From Prorocentrum cordatum (taxonomy: Eukaryota > Sar > Dinophyceae > Prorocentrales > Prorocentraceae): DNA of 31,000 bases. The stretch is from the NCBI GenBank assembly GCA_963575745.1, contig CAUYUJ010000863.1, positions 64,001 through 95,000 on the forward strand, read 5' to 3'. This document shows positions 1-10,928 of the stretch, piece after piece (the stretch's first letter is position 1; each line of letters starts with the position of its first letter). Below the pieces are notes generated by a model that worked only from the letters and a program-made list of their open reading frames with translations, ran no database searches and was not told the origin of the DNA. Made by a program: the position numbers and the translations under genes.

Positions 1-150
1 GTTTTTTCTCCGGGTCCCCCCCAAAACAAAAATCCCCAAAAAGAAAACAAAACAACGGAATTGAGATTGGCGGATTTTTTTTTTTTGGGGGGGGGGGGGG
101 GGTCGGCGGCGAAAAAAAAGGAATGCGACGTGGCCTCATCTGCCCTCCAC
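1..150. other. Low-complexity homopolymer stretch
   Basis: No gene is visible. The stretch holds long homopolymers: a T12 run at 75-86 followed directly by a G16 run at 87-102, then an A8 run at 112-119. Runs like these are prone to sequencing and assembly error. Confidence 0.7.
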
Positions 151-318
151 CCTAGAAGGATTCCTATTGAACGCCCCCACAATAAGGATTCATAGTGAAA
201 TCCTCGACAGAAGAATTCGTAGCAAAACCCTCCATTGAATGATTCCTACTGAAATCCTCCACATGTGGATTTCTACTGAAACCCTCCACTGAATGATTCC
301 TACTGAAATCCTCGAATG
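151..318. repeat. Degenerate ~28-bp tandem repeat, about six copies
   Basis: About six imperfect head-to-tail copies of a 27-30-bp unit built on GATTCCTACTGAAATCCTCC are seen, beginning near 155, 185, 214, 242, 269 and 296. The last copy runs straight into the hexanucleotide satellite. No coding content is apparent. Confidence 0.8.
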
Positions 319-2033
319 GCAATGGCAACGGCAATGATAATGGTAATGATAATGGTAATGACACTGGTAATGGTAACGGTACTGGTAGTGGTACTGGTAA
401 CGGTAATGGTAATGGTAACGGGGTAGCGACTGGCAATGGCAATGACAATGGCAATGGCAACGGTCATGGTAATGGTAATGGCAATGGCAATGGCAATGGG
501 AATGGCAATGACAATGGCAATGGCAATGACAATAGTAATGGCCATGGCAATGGTAATGGTAATGGTCATGGTAAAACTAATGGTAATGGTAATGGGAATG
601 GAAATGGGAATGGGAACGGGAACCGGAATGGAAATGGTAGTGGTAGTGGTAATGGTAATGGCAATGGCAATTGTAATGGTAATGGTAATGGTCATGGTAA
701 TGGTACTGGTAACGATAACGGTAATGGCAATGGTGATGGGAATGGGATTGGGAATTGTAATGATAATGGCAGCGGTAATGGTAATGGTAATGGTAATGGT
801 AATGGTAATGGCAATGGCAATGTTAATGGTAATGGTAGTGGCTAAGGGCAATTCCATTGGCAGTGGTAATGGTAAGGACAGAGGTAACGGTAATGGTACG
901 GTAATGGTGACGGGGTAGCGACTGGCAATGACAATGACAATGACAATGGCAACGGTAATGGAAATGACAATGGCAATGGCAATGGGATTGGCAATGGCAA
1001 TGGCAATGGCAATGATAATGGCCATGGCAATGGTAATGGTAATTGTAGTGGTAATGGTAATGGTAATGGTCATTCGAATGGGAATGGGAATGGTAATGTG
1101 AATGGGAATGGGAACAACAACGGGAATGGAAATGGTAATGGTAGTGGTAACGGAAACGGGAATCGCAATTGCCATTGCCATTGCCGTTACCATAAAGGTA
1201 AAGGGTCAGGTAAAAGGTAAAGGGTAAGGGTAAAGGTAATGGTAATAGTAATGGTAATGGCAATGGCAGTGGTAATGGTAATGGAAATGGTAATGGTTTT
1301 GGGAATGGGAATGGTTCTGGCCATGGTAATGGTAGTGGCTAATGGCAATGGCAACGGTAATGGTAATGACAATGGTAATGGCCATGGCAATGGTAATGGT
1401 GACGGTAACGGTAATGGTAATGGTAATGGCAATGGTAACGGGGTAGCGACTGGCAATGGCAACGACAATGGCAATGGCAACGGTAATGGCAATGGCACTG
1501 GCAATGGCAATGGGAATGGCAATGGCCATGGCAATGGCCATGGCAATGGTAACGGTAATAGTAACGGGGTAGCGACTGGCAATGGCAATACAATGGTAAT
1601 GGCAACAGTAATGGTAATGGCAATGGCAATGGCAATTGTAATGGCCATGGTAATGGTGATGGTAATGGTAAAGGTAGATATGAAGGTAATGGTAATGGTA
1701 ATGGTAATGTGAATGGGAATGGGGATGGGGATGGGAATAGAAATGGTAGTGGTAGTGGTAACGGAAATGGGAATTGTAAGGGTAAGGGTAAAGGTAAAGG
1801 TAAATGTAATGGTAATGGTAATGGCAATGGCAATGGCAATGGCAATGGTAATGGTAGTGGTAATGGTATTGGGAATGGGAATGGGAATGGGAATGGACTG
1901 GCAATGGCAATTGTACTGGTACTGGCAATGGCAATGGTAATGGGAATGGTAATGGTAAAGGTAATGGTAATGGTGGTGGTAGTGGTAGTTGTAGTGGTAG
2001 TGGCAATGGTAATGGTAATGGTAAGGGTAATGA
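318..2033. repeat. Hexanucleotide satellite (AATGGY)n with embedded marker
   Basis: About 1.7 kb is made almost entirely of the hexamer AATGGT/AATGGC and one-base variants (AACGGT, AGTGGT, AATGGG, AATGAC). Because the period is six, most frames stay open and give dipeptide repeats such as (NG)n, (MV)n, (IT)n, (PL)n and (HY)n. These are not convincing proteins. A non-hexameric marker, ACGGGGTAGCGACTGGCAAT, interrupts the array four times (near 418, 908, 1438 and 1566), which hints at a larger ancestral unit. Confidence 0.93.
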
Positions 2034-2400
2034 TGAGGAGCAACGTGAAAGATCGTAAAAACTCGTCTGGAACCCACAGCGACTCCACAATCCCCCGGCC
2101 TCTACGGAGAAGTCTGACGGTGCGACCAGCGTGAGTGGAGGAGAGGGAGGAGGCAGAAGGAGCAGGAGAGAGAGGAGAGAGGGGGAGAGCGAACGAAGGA
2201 GGGTACTATATGCGAGTGCAGGAGGAGGCCACTGAGGAAAAGGATGATAAATATGATTGCGCAAAGGAAGAGGGTCAAGAGGAGATGGAGAGGGAAAGGG
2301 AACCTGAGAGAAGTAAGGAGGAGTAGGTGGAGGAGGGTAGAGGAGAAGATAAGATGAGGACGCCGGATGGAGGAGTTAGAGGATGTAGAGTAGGACAATT
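2034..2400. other. Purine-rich spacer, no gene seen
   Basis: About 370 bp between the satellite and the exon-like stretch. The plus strand is strongly purine-rich (GAGGAG and AGAGAGG runs near 2140-2350), so the minus strand is a long pyrimidine tract. It could be intronic if the minus-strand exon-like stretch next to it is real. Otherwise nothing is recognised. Confidence 0.5.
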
Positions 2401-2694
2401 AAGAGGGAGACGATTACGAGAAGCAGAGGCATACACTTCCTCCTTTGCCTTCGTTTTCTCCTTCGCCGCCAACTTCTCCTCCGAGGAACAGAAATATGCC
2501 GAGACCGCTGCTCCCCAGACCTCTCCTTTGGCGCGTTCCGACCGAGATCCTGCAGCGGATCCAGCCTTTGCGACGAGGCTCCCCCCACAGGAGACACAAC
2601 CAAGGGAAAAACGAAGCAGGGCCTCGGTATTGGTCCTCCTCTGATCCTCGATGTCGTCGTCTTCCCACGAGTCGTCTTCCCAGTCGTCCCCCAT
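2401..2694 (-). CDS. Possible first exon(s) of an acidic W-D-rich protein (eIF3j-like?)
   Basis: From an ATG at 2694 the minus strand reads MGDDWEDDSWEDDDIEDQ, followed about 70 codons later by the charged helix-like stretch EEKLAAKEKTKAKEE. A tryptophan-containing acidic start followed by a lysine/glutamate helix resembles the N-terminal half of translation initiation factor 3 subunit J. The Cys/Gly/Ser-rich piece between them looks intronic, with a pyrimidine-rich acceptor just before GAGAAGTTG and a GT donor after AAGGAGGAA. No downstream exon is found before the satellite, so the gene would be truncated or a relic. The frame is also open upstream of 2694, with another ATG near 2846. The assignment rests on composition and a short motif only. 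Confidence 0.25.
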
Positions 2695-2699
2695 GGCTC

Positions 2700-3440
2700 G
2701 GGGCGCCCCCGAGCGCGCGCGCAGGCGGGGTGTGCCTCGTGGCAGCGACGCTGGCGAAGATCGCTTGGGCCAAAATGGTTTGCAAGATTGCAATCGCTCG
2801 GACGTCTGCTTGCTGGCTGCGCTGCTGTAACCCTGCCTGGGCATCCGCAAATACGGCTGGTCTTGCCGTGGCGACGCAACAGTTAGTTTCTGACACCGCG
2901 CGGATCGTTCAACCACGAACGATCCTAGACCCCGACGTCGCGATTTTTTCGCAACGTCGACCCCCAGAGTTCTGGACCCCTTCCCGGGGACCAGTTTTTC
3001 ATCCTGAGTCGTTTTCCACGGTCCCGAGGCCCAGCCAGGGCCTCTGGACGCTGAAAACAACAAAACACCTCTCGTCGTGATTTTTTCACATCGCGAGGGG
3101 GTCTGGGATCGAAGCTCCCCGGTATCGCTGGTTTCTCGATGCCGGGTAGGACGAGTCTTGGCCAACGGGAGCCTTCAACACTGATCACCCCGCTGGGGCC
3201 GTCTCCGCGTCGACGCAGCGCTAGTCAAGATGGCCCAGTGGCCCATCCACAAGACCTGGTGGTGGCCCAAGACGACCACCAGGGGCGCCCACGAAGGGTG
3301 CGTCCGAGAGGGGGGCTCGCAAATATCATGGGCAGAGGTATGTGCGCGGACGAGGGAGGGGCCAGGGGATCTATTGGAAGAGGGAGCGGGGGCCATATAA
3401 TCCAGGGAGATATCATGGCACCGGCCATGACTAGAGGCCT
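2700..3440. other. No confident gene
   Basis: Frames are open in several directions but none shows a recognisable domain, splice-consistent exon or codon bias that stands out. I see nothing firm here. Confidence 0.4.
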
Positions 3441-3498
3441 CCTAGATGGGGTCCGAGTCGATGGGTTCGGAGGATCTTTTGGAGTCCCCAACCGGTGC

Positions 3499-3558
3499 GG
3501 TGACAGACCGTGCGGTGACCTCGAAATCCCCCAAGACCTCACCGCACGGTCCGTCACC
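3499..3558. repeat. Inverted repeat, 20-bp arms, 20-nt loop
   Basis: The left arm 3499-3518 pairs with the right arm 3539-3558 with one mismatch in 20. Weaker pairing continues outward for about 15 bp on each side. The core is ACCGTGCGGTGA and its complement. Confidence 0.85.
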
Positions 3559-3626
3559 ATACGGTCTTGGGACCCCGGAGGCCCCTGTCGCCCGAGACAT
3601 CCTCGGAGAACGACTGGCATCTCAAA

Positions 3627-3668
3627 ACCGTGCGGTGAGCCCGAATCCCCACCGACTCACCGCACGGT
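3627..3668. repeat. Inverted repeat, perfect 13-bp arms
   Basis: ACCGTGCGGTGAG at 3627-3639 is the exact reverse complement of 3656-3668, with a 16-nt loop. It shares its core with the inverted repeat about 100 bp upstream, so the two belong to one palindrome-rich cluster. Confidence 0.85.
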
Positions 3669-3772
3669 GTGGTCACCACCCCGTTTGGGGGCCCCCGAGA
3701 TCTCGCCGCATCGCCGATACACCCGAGATGCATCGACGACGTCGGCATGGAGAACATCGGGCTCCACATCGA

Positions 3773-3813
3773 GCCGCATTGCCGATGCATCGCCGATGCA
3801 TCGGCGATGCGGC
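3773..3813. repeat. Near-perfect 41-bp palindrome
   Basis: Arms 3773-3792 and 3794-3813 pair over 20 bp with one mismatch around a single central base. The arms are built of GATGCATCG-type subunits that recur singly at about 3710-3740. No coding role is apparent. Confidence 0.85.
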
Positions 3814-4055
3814 GCGATCCCCCGACCCCATCTACTCCGACCCCATCTGGGAGGCTCAGAATGACATCCGCCTCCACGCGGTCATCACCCCCCCCTTCTT
3901 GGCCGCGCCCCCCGGCGGGGGTGCGGCGCCAAGGCGCGCCGCCATGGGTCGCCGAGCCGCGCGCCTCGCAGGTGGCGCGCCCCCGCGGCCGTGGCTGCTG
4001 TGCTGTTCCCGGGCCCAGGATCGAAAGGGCCGTCCAGGATCTTCAAACTTTCCGT

Positions 4056-4113
4056 CGGCGGCGGCGGCGGAGGAGGAGGAGGAGGAGGAGGAGGAGGAGG
4101 AGGAGGAGGAGGA
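4056..4113. repeat. Trinucleotide microsatellite (CGG)n(AGG)n
   Basis: A CGG run passes directly into an AGG/GGA run. It gives poly-Gly, poly-Glu or poly-Arg on the plus strand and poly-Pro or poly-Leu on the minus strand. No flanking coding evidence supports any of these frames. Confidence 0.9.
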
Positions 4114-5740
4114 GCTGGCTGCACCAGGGAAAAGTCTGGACGAGGGCGCCGAACAGCGAATCGGCCAGCGTGCCAGAGGGGAACACAGGGAGGCAGGGCG
4201 GCCGTGGAGGGGCGGGGGGCAACATCCTCAAGCATGTGAAGCGGACCTGTGGCCGGCATCAGCCGCTCGAAGAAGAACCCGCTCCTGCAACCGCGGCAGC
4301 TGCAAAAGTGCCACGGATGCTTGCGAGAAGAACGATCGCAGCAGCCGTAATCATGACCGCAGTGAGGGTGGCGCCATGACAGCCGCATGGTGTGCAGTAG
4401 TTCTGTGAGTCGTCGTGCCGAACATGTGAAAGAGCAGTTGCAGTGAAAGGTATGAAGTGTCAGCAAGTATCAGCATCAGCTGTGGCGGTCATTTGGATCG
4501 TCACTGTGTTTACTGTCGACATAAAAATGGTGGCATGATTGCCACGTGTGTGACCAGTGGTCCCATCAAGAGTATCGTGCGCCGTGCTAGATGGAGATGT
4601 ATAGCAAAACGAAGTCGTGGCCCTGCATGATGTTAGTGTCATGGCGAGGAATGGTCGGCCGGTCGCAGCATTGGTGCAGAGGTCGTAGGAATCGTGCCGA
4701 TGGAGAATATAATGGCCTTTGCACGTGTGATGATTGATTCAGCTGTGGCAGCATCACATGAGTAGCGATGCTGCTGGACGTGGCGCTGATCTCCTGCGGG
4801 TGCTCGATGGAGGCGACGCGGAGGCAACTGCTGTAGGCATCGTTGCAATCGTACAGCCACCGCGTTGCCACTGAGAGCGCCGAGTAAGGCACGCGATGGG
4901 TTTCTCTGCCCACGGAGGGCCTCGGCCGCGAAGAGGCTCCCCGACCCGGATCGGGGGAGCGGCGCGAACACCCGCCCGCTGCAGCGGGCGCGGCCTTTCG
5001 TCACACCTGCGGCGCGGGGCCGCGCGCCCGTGGCGCAGTACCGTCGAGGCACGGCCGCGAGAGAGCACCCGTCAAGGGCGCGGGCCCCCCCGCCGAGGGC
5101 ACACGGCCCCACGGAGATGTTCGCACCGAAGAGCATTCCAAGGTGGATGGCCGAATAATGATAAACATACGTAAAGGGTACCCATCCAAACCTACAAGCC
5201 TCGTCAAACAGATCCACGAATGGAAGTTGAAATCCTGGAGCACGATGCTTTCGGGCACTTGTCAGAAAGCACGCTCTTCAATGCTGAGGGGGCGGGGTCG
5301 GTTTTTGGACAACACCGCGTCCGAGTCAACAGGCATCCGTCAGCATTGGAGTAGCGCTGAACCCCGCAATCACCGAATTCAGAAATCTTCTGTTTATTTT
5401 GGACGAAGCCTGTTCGCTTATAGGCCTATATGTTGGGGTCCATTGGTTTGGGTCCACCCGTGCAGGCGTCGAGCTCCCGCACTGCGGCCGAGTGCGTGAG
5501 GGAACTCGTCGCAATGAAAAGCCCGCTCGACAACGGTCTGCTGCCTCCAGAATGAGTTCGCGGACCTCAAGCGGAGGCTGATCGGGGGCCACTCGCCAAA
5601 ACCTTGCGCCGGCCTGAACTGCACTGAGCTCGGGAGAGGAGACAGAAAACATCGTCGGGATCGTCGTCCACGCTGTTGCCTCGAATGTCACTGAGCACGG
5701 TTGAAGTAGCGGACGAGCTCCACGCTGCAATTGCGGTCGC
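4114..5740. other. No confident gene in 1.6 kb
   Basis: Several mid-length open frames exist, for example minus 5217-4639 and minus 6282-5326. The first begins at a non-ATG codon, neither contains a recognised domain, and neither shows a convincing exon border. A decayed gene cannot be excluded. Confidence 0.4.
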
Positions 5741-5762
5741 GACCAACGAAGTTTTGCCAGAC

Positions 5763-5985
5763 GCGTCGCGCGTGGGTGGGCGGGATGTTTGCGCGAGCGC
5801 GGGAGGTGCTCAGCCGCGACGGCCCGACGCGCCACCCGCGCGCGGTTGCGTTGGCGACCGCGTGAGTGTTGCCTACCAAGTCGCGCATGGGTGGGCGGGA
5901 TGTTTGCACGAGCGTGGGAGGTGCTCGGCCACGGCAGCCTGGCGCGCCGCCCGCGCGCGGTTGCGTTGGCGTCGTGCGCAGTGCT
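5763..5985. repeat. Tandem duplication, period 117 bp
   Basis: Two diverged direct copies are seen, about 5763-5879 and 5880-5985. Each starts with GTCGCGC(G/A)TGGGTGGGCGG and contains GGATGTTTGC and GCGCGCGGTTGCGTTGGCG. The period is a multiple of three, so open frames pass through both copies, but no product is recognised. Confidence 0.8.
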
Positions 5986-5989
5986 GGTG

Positions 5990-6560
5990 GTCCCTGGCAA
6001 CAAATGATCCATTTGATTTTTGGGGGGATCTATCTGGGCCGGCCGGGGGGGGGGTCTATCCGGGCCGGCCGGGGGGAAGGTGCTCTGGGAATTCTGCCGG
6101 GTGGCATCGAGGGCCTCAGAACTGGCCACGAGGGCCCCGAGAGACCCCCAAGACGGCCCAAGAGGGTCCCGCCAAAACATCGCCCCAAGACGCCCAAGAT
6201 GGCGTCCAGACGGCCCAAGATGCCTCGACGACGCCCCAAGAGGCTTCGAAGAGGCCCCCCGAGAAGGCCCCACGAGGCCCAACTCGCTGATTTCTGTAGA
6301 TGTGTTTAAAGGTTTCTGGCTTTCTCGCCATTTCGGGTTTTCGACGCTCGAAGGGGGCCCCCCTTCGCTCCACCCCTCGGGAGGTACCCCGCCCCTCCTC
6401 TGCTGTCGCGCCCTCCGAAGCTCACCGCCCCTTCTACGAGGGAGGGGGGGGGGATTGGCTGCCCCGCCCTGCCTTTGGCACCCCCCTGCTGCTAGCTTCT
6501 CCCCTTTTTGGGCTCAACGGGGAGAGCTTGGACGCCCCCCCCCCCCCTTTTGGCCAACGG
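5990..6560. other. G/C-tract spacer with CCCAAGA-type repeats
   Basis: This holds GGGCCGGCCGGGGG direct repeats near 6037-6077, then a run of imperfect CCCAAGA/GGCCC repeats (6110-6290). A C-tract segment (6340-6560) follows, with AGCTT-centred motifs resembling those beyond the second satellite block at 28.8-29.3 kb. No gene was identified. Confidence 0.5.
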
Positions 6561-8260
6561 GAAATCGCGCCGAAAACCAAAGGTGCGCCGAAAACCAAAG
6601 GGCCACCGACAACCGGAAAGGGCGCCGCCAACCAAAGAGGCGCCGACAACCAAAAAGGGCGCCGAAAACGCAATGGCGTCGAAAACCAAGCACCGAAAAC
6701 CAAAAAGGGCGCCGAAAACCAAAGAGGCGCCGAAAACCAAAGAATCGCGGAACACCAACAAGGCGCCGAACACTCACGGGGGCGCCGCGTACCAGGAGGG
6801 GGGCGGAGAACCGAGAGGGCGCCGAAAACCAAAAAGGGCACCGACAATCAAAGGAGCGCCGAACGCCAACGGTGCGCCGAAAAACAAAAAAACACGAAAC
6901 CCATAAGGGCGCCGAAAACCACTGGGGCGCCGAAAACTAAAGGGCCGCCGAAAACCAAAGAGGCGCCGAAAACCCCAAAGGGCACCCAAGAACAAAAGGG
7001 GGCCGAAAGCCAAGGATGCGCGTCGCCGAACACAACAAGGGCGTCGAAAGTCATCGGGTCGCCGAAAACCAGAAGAACACCGGAAGCCAAAGAAGCGCAG
7101 GTAACCGAAAGGGCGCCAAAAACAAAAGGGGCGCCGAAAACAGAAGGAATGCCGAGAGCCGAAATGTCAGGAAACAAACAAAGGAGCGCCGGACACCAGA
7201 GAAGCACGAAACCCTCAGGGGCGATGGGAACCAAAAGGGCACCGGAACCAGCGGAGCGCCGAAAACCCCAAGACGCCGAACGCAAAGAGTCGCCGAAGGC
7301 AGGACGGGCCCCGATAACAAAACCGGCGCCAAAAACCGAAGGCGCCGACCAAAAAAAAGCGGGCGCCAAAAAACACCAACGAGTGCCAGCAAAGAGTGGG
7401 AAAGAAGAAGGCGGCGAACAGCGCCGAAAAGCAGGGGCGCGCCGAAAAACCAGCGGGCGCGGAGAATCAAAAAGGGCGCCGAAAACAAACGATGCGCCGA
7501 AAACCAAGAGGGCGCCGAAAACCAACAAAAAACAACGAAGCGCAGAAAAACGAAGGCGCGCCGAAAACCGAAGGTGCGCCGGACACCGAAATAGCGACGA
7601 ATACCAAGAGGGCGACGAAACCCAAAGGGGGGCCGAACACCAAAGAAAGGGGCACCGAAGACCAAGAGAGCGCCGAAAACCAGGAGGGCGCCGAGAACAC
7701 ACAGAGCGCCGAAACCCAACGATTTGTCGAAAACTGCTGGGCGCGCCGAGAACCACAAGGGTGCCGAAGACACCAAGACCAAGGGCGCCGAAAACCAAGA
7801 GCGCGCCGAAAAAGCCAAGGCGGCGCCGAAAACCAAAAGAGCGCCGACAATCAAAAGATCGCCGAAAAGCGAAGGGCCGCGGAAAACAAAATCACGTCAA
7901 AAACCAAAGGGGCGCCGAAAATAAAAGGGGCGCCGTTTAACAAAACGAGCTACGAAAACCAAGGGGCAACAAGAACCAAGAGGGCGCCGAACACCAAGAG
8001 GGCGCCAAAAAACCAAGGGGGCGCCGAACACCAAACGGGCGCCGAAAACCACATATGCGCCGACGAACCCAATGCATGCCGAAAACCAGCGACGCGCCGA
8101 AAAACTCACGGGGCGCCCAACACCGAAGGGGCTTCGAAAACCGAAAAGACGACGAAAACCGAGGAGGCAGCGAAAACCAAAGCGCCGAAAAGCAAAAGGT
8201 CATCCCGAAAACCAGAGATCGCCGAACGCCAACAGGGCCAACGCCCGAAACTTTTCTGGT
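6560..8260. repeat. ~18-bp satellite, left block
   Basis: About 1.7 kb of head-to-tail variants of GGCGCCGAAAACCAAAGA, unit length 17-20 bp. The near-18 period keeps several frames open for hundreds of codons, giving (GAENQR)n or (APKTKG)n on the plus strand and (FGAPLV)n on the minus strand. The same family in the same orientation forms the right block at 27293-28770. The last ~100 bp (about 8150-8252) match the end of the higher-order unit of the right block. Confidence 0.93.
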
Positions 8261-9059
8261 CTGCGGGTCGAGAGCAGGCCTCTTCCGGTTAAGAGCTAGG
8301 CGGGGCGCGCAAAGCACTGATTGGGGAGACGGGGCGCGGGCGGGCGGGGCCTCGGGCGGCCGGAGGGCGCGGGGCGCAGGCGGCGCGCAAGAACTTGCAC
8401 AGGACAAGGTACGCCTTGGACAGGAGCCGGGGGCGAAGTCCCGGAGGGAGAGCGAAGTGGCGTTGCCGTCGACGTCGCGTCAAATTCACCATCCTCGAGT
8501 GCTGCGTGCGGAGGGGCGTGGCCGGGTCGACGTTGGGGGGGTAGTAGAGGCACTCCAGGTGGGCGAAGTGCAACAGGCGCCACTAACTGGTAAGGAGAGG
8601 CCCAGGAGATGAGGAGGACCACGAGGACGACGTGCAACGTTGTGCCGCTGGGTGGTCGGTAGCGGCCCGGGGCGGCAATCCTATCCACGTCCAGGCAACA
8701 GCCAAGAGGCGCAGCCAGAAGCGGGGCCGCCTGTGTCCGCCTGCCGCGGGCCGGGCCTGAGCCGCGCTGCCCAGTGCCAGCGCCGGGCCAGGGCCGCGCA
8801 GCGGCGGGCGCCGCCGCCGTGGGCGCGGGGAAAAGCGGGGATGAGGAGAAGCGAACAGGGAGGAGAGTGGCCGGCGTCCCACGCCAGCCGAAGCCCCGCC
8901 AGCGTGCGCCGAGGTGCTCACGAGGGGGCGCGCCCCAATGCGCACAGGTAAGACACGAGGCCCCAACGCGGGCGCGTCACGCACGTCGCTGGCGCACAGG
9001 TGCGTCGCAGGTGGGTGCAGGGGAGGCGCAGAGTCCCAGATCCTTGAATCTCATTCAGC
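8261..9059. other. GC-rich region without recognised gene
   Basis: Very GC-rich sequence with overlapping open frames on both strands, an expected by-product of high GC. No domain, exon border or RNA gene was recognised. Confidence 0.4.
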
Positions 9060-9267
9060 CGATAGGTACAGGTAAGACACAGAGCCCCAAATCCTTTGGA
9101 ACCGGGAGAATGGAAGGGAGAAGGAGGAACGGGGTCCAGGTGGACGGGTGCGTAGCCAGCGCGTGGAACGCGGGCGGGCGCCGCAGGGGCGACGGGGTGC
9201 AGGTTAAGGGGGGGAGAGGGGCACGCGGCCCCCAGCCAGGTGACAAGTGGGGGCGCGGGTCGGGGAC

Positions 9268-9929
9268 GGGGGCGCAGGTAGTGGGAGCGATGGGCAAGCT
9301 GTGCGGTAGTGCTGTGGGGCAAGTGTGGTTGGGTCGACGACAGTCAGCGCCGCGGGCGCTTTCCAGTCCAGGCGTCGTGGCACCCGGAGCTGCGCGCCTG
9401 GCCCCCGTCGCGCCTGTCGCCCATGGCGACCCCCCTTTCCCTCTGCGCCCCCTGTTAGAGCTTCTGCGCCCGCTCCCAGTCCACATAGACGCCTGCGCTG
9501 CTGGGCCATCGGTCCACGCGGTGGTTGTTGGCGCTCATGTCATCCAAGAATTTGTCGATGATCCACTGCTGCCAGCGGCGTGGGTCGAAGGGCGCCTGGT
9601 CTTTGGATTTGCCGTTGCCCTGCCCCTTGCGCATGCGCCTGCGCCGCGAATGCCAGGCTGCGTTAGGGCACAGGTGACAGGTGGGACACAGAGCCCCAGA
9701 TCTTTGAAAACGGGGGAGGGGCAAGGGGGGGAAGAGAAGGGCGAGGCCCAAGGGGTGCAGGTGGGGGGGGGGGGGGGCGCAGGTGGTGGGAGTGCAGGGA
9801 CTGTTGTGCCGCGCAAACGTAGGGCGAGGGGGCCAGGTCGGCGGTTGGTCAGCGCCGCGGGCGCTTTCCAGTCCAGGTGTCGCGGCACCCGGAGCTGCGA
9901 GCCTGGTCGTCTTCGCGCCCGTCGCCCTG
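9268..9929. repeat. Diverged direct duplication, spacing ~504 bp
   Basis: Segments 9268-9423 and 9772-9929 are diverged direct copies. The best-conserved part is 9344-9423 against 9848-9929, starting GTCAGCGCCGCGGGCGCTTT. A shorter motif, GACACAGAGCCCCA, recurs upstream of both (about 9079 and 9689). On the minus strand these copies lie in the apparent intron and 3' flank of the adjoining coding region, so they may be duplicated intronic sequence. Confidence 0.75.
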
Positions 9930-10928
9930 GTCCGCTCCTCGCGCCTCGCCGCAGGGGGGTGCCTGGCGCCCCTTGCCCGGGCCATCTCTGCGGCTCGGGA
10001 ACCGCTGCTGCAACTGGGCCCAGTTGACGCCGAGGTTCAGCGCGTCGCGCATGGCCCTCGCGTCGGAGTTGCGGTTGCGGAAGGAGTGCAGGAAACTGAC
10101 GCAGATTTGCTGGTCGTGTCGTCGTGGGTCGAGTGCGCCCCTGCCGTGCTGCTTGGCGAACGCGTGCCGGGCACCTGTAAACATCGCGCCCAGGGTGGCT
10201 TGGAGCCGCTTCGAAGTCTCGCCAGGGGTCTCCCCGGGGAGACTCCGCTGGATGCAGCTGATCTTGGTTCTATGCATCTGCTGCCCCGTGTCGGGGCGCA
10301 GGGGTTCGGGCCCTTGGCGCGCGGCGGGCCTCGCTTCCAGTGGCGGGGTAGTCGGCGGGGGGTCCCTCGAGCGGCGGCTGCTGCTGCTGCTGCTGCTGTT
10401 GCTTCTGCTTCTGCCGCTGCTGCTGCTGCTGCTGCGTCCGCCGCCTGTCGTTTGCCGCGCGCCGGGCCCGCCGGCGGCGTCAGCGTCGCGAGGGGCCGGG
10501 TTTCGACGCGGGGGCGGAGGGGGCGCAGGGAAGCCGAATGTTGCCAGGGCAAGGCCGGGCCTCCACCCGTTGCCAGGCGAACGCTTTGGAGGGCCGTCGC
10601 GGCCCGGCCGTCGCAATTCTTCGGTGCTCGAGCCCGCGCCGCTGCCGGGGAGGAACGGGCCAGGGTGCTGAGAGCCGGCCATGGGAGAGTGACAGTGGGT
10701 GGTTGCCAGCTCGTGCCCCTGCTCCGATTCCTGTGCCGGCGCCGCTTCTGCGCCCTCCCCGAGGGCGGCAGCCGCATCCTTATCGTGGGGCTCGTCAGGA
10801 TCGTGCTCCCCATGCTGCTCCCGCTTGCTACTCTGCGACAGCCCCGCCTGGCTGGGCCCGCCGCCAGCGTCGCCTATGGCTTCGCGCGGCGCGGCGGCAG
10901 CTCGGTCGGAAACGCCTGGCGAGGCCAT
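9455..10928 (-). CDS. Lineage-specific hypothetical protein, 3' exons
   Basis: A minus-strand frame runs from the ATG at 10928 to 9849. After a charged, Ser- and Pro-rich N-terminal half it has a compact stretch containing MHRTKISCIQRSLPGETP, AMFTGARHAFAKQHG and DQQICVSFLHSFRNRNSDA, then NWAQLQQRFPSRR. Composition and helix-like spacing suggest real coding. A likely last exon is 9455-9659, entered through a CCCTAACGCAG acceptor with a branch-point-like CTAAC. It encodes a basic start (MRKGQGNGKSKD), then RRWQQWIIDKFLDDMS, and ends at DWERAQKL plus stop. The donor for this intron is uncertain, since the acceptor needs phase 1 and only weak GC-type donors fit. I do not recognise the family. Confidence 0.45.

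Noticed and set aside
300-2264. Multiple 150-350-codon frames of (IT)n, (PL)n, (NG)n and (HY)n
   Set aside because: All arise from the hexanucleotide satellite, where almost every frame lacks stops.
3885-4466. Poly-Pro/poly-Leu minus-strand frames around 4050-4113
   Set aside because: They are explained by the CGG/AGG microsatellite; flanking residues show no conserved features.
5143-5460. Similar words LFDEAC (minus, ~5205) and ILDEACS (plus, ~5405)
   Set aside because: Similarity is limited to a few codons on opposite strands and does not extend; judged to be chance.
6300-7940. 546-codon plus-strand open frame with GAENQR/APKTK repeats
   Set aside because: It follows an ~18-bp satellite, and several other frames on both strands are also open for 200-300 codons. 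This is an expected artefact of the period, not evidence of a repetitive protein.
6560-8260. CRISPR-like regularly spaced repeats
   Set aside because: Monomers are contiguous and degenerate with no unique spacers, no leader and no cas genes. This is a satellite.
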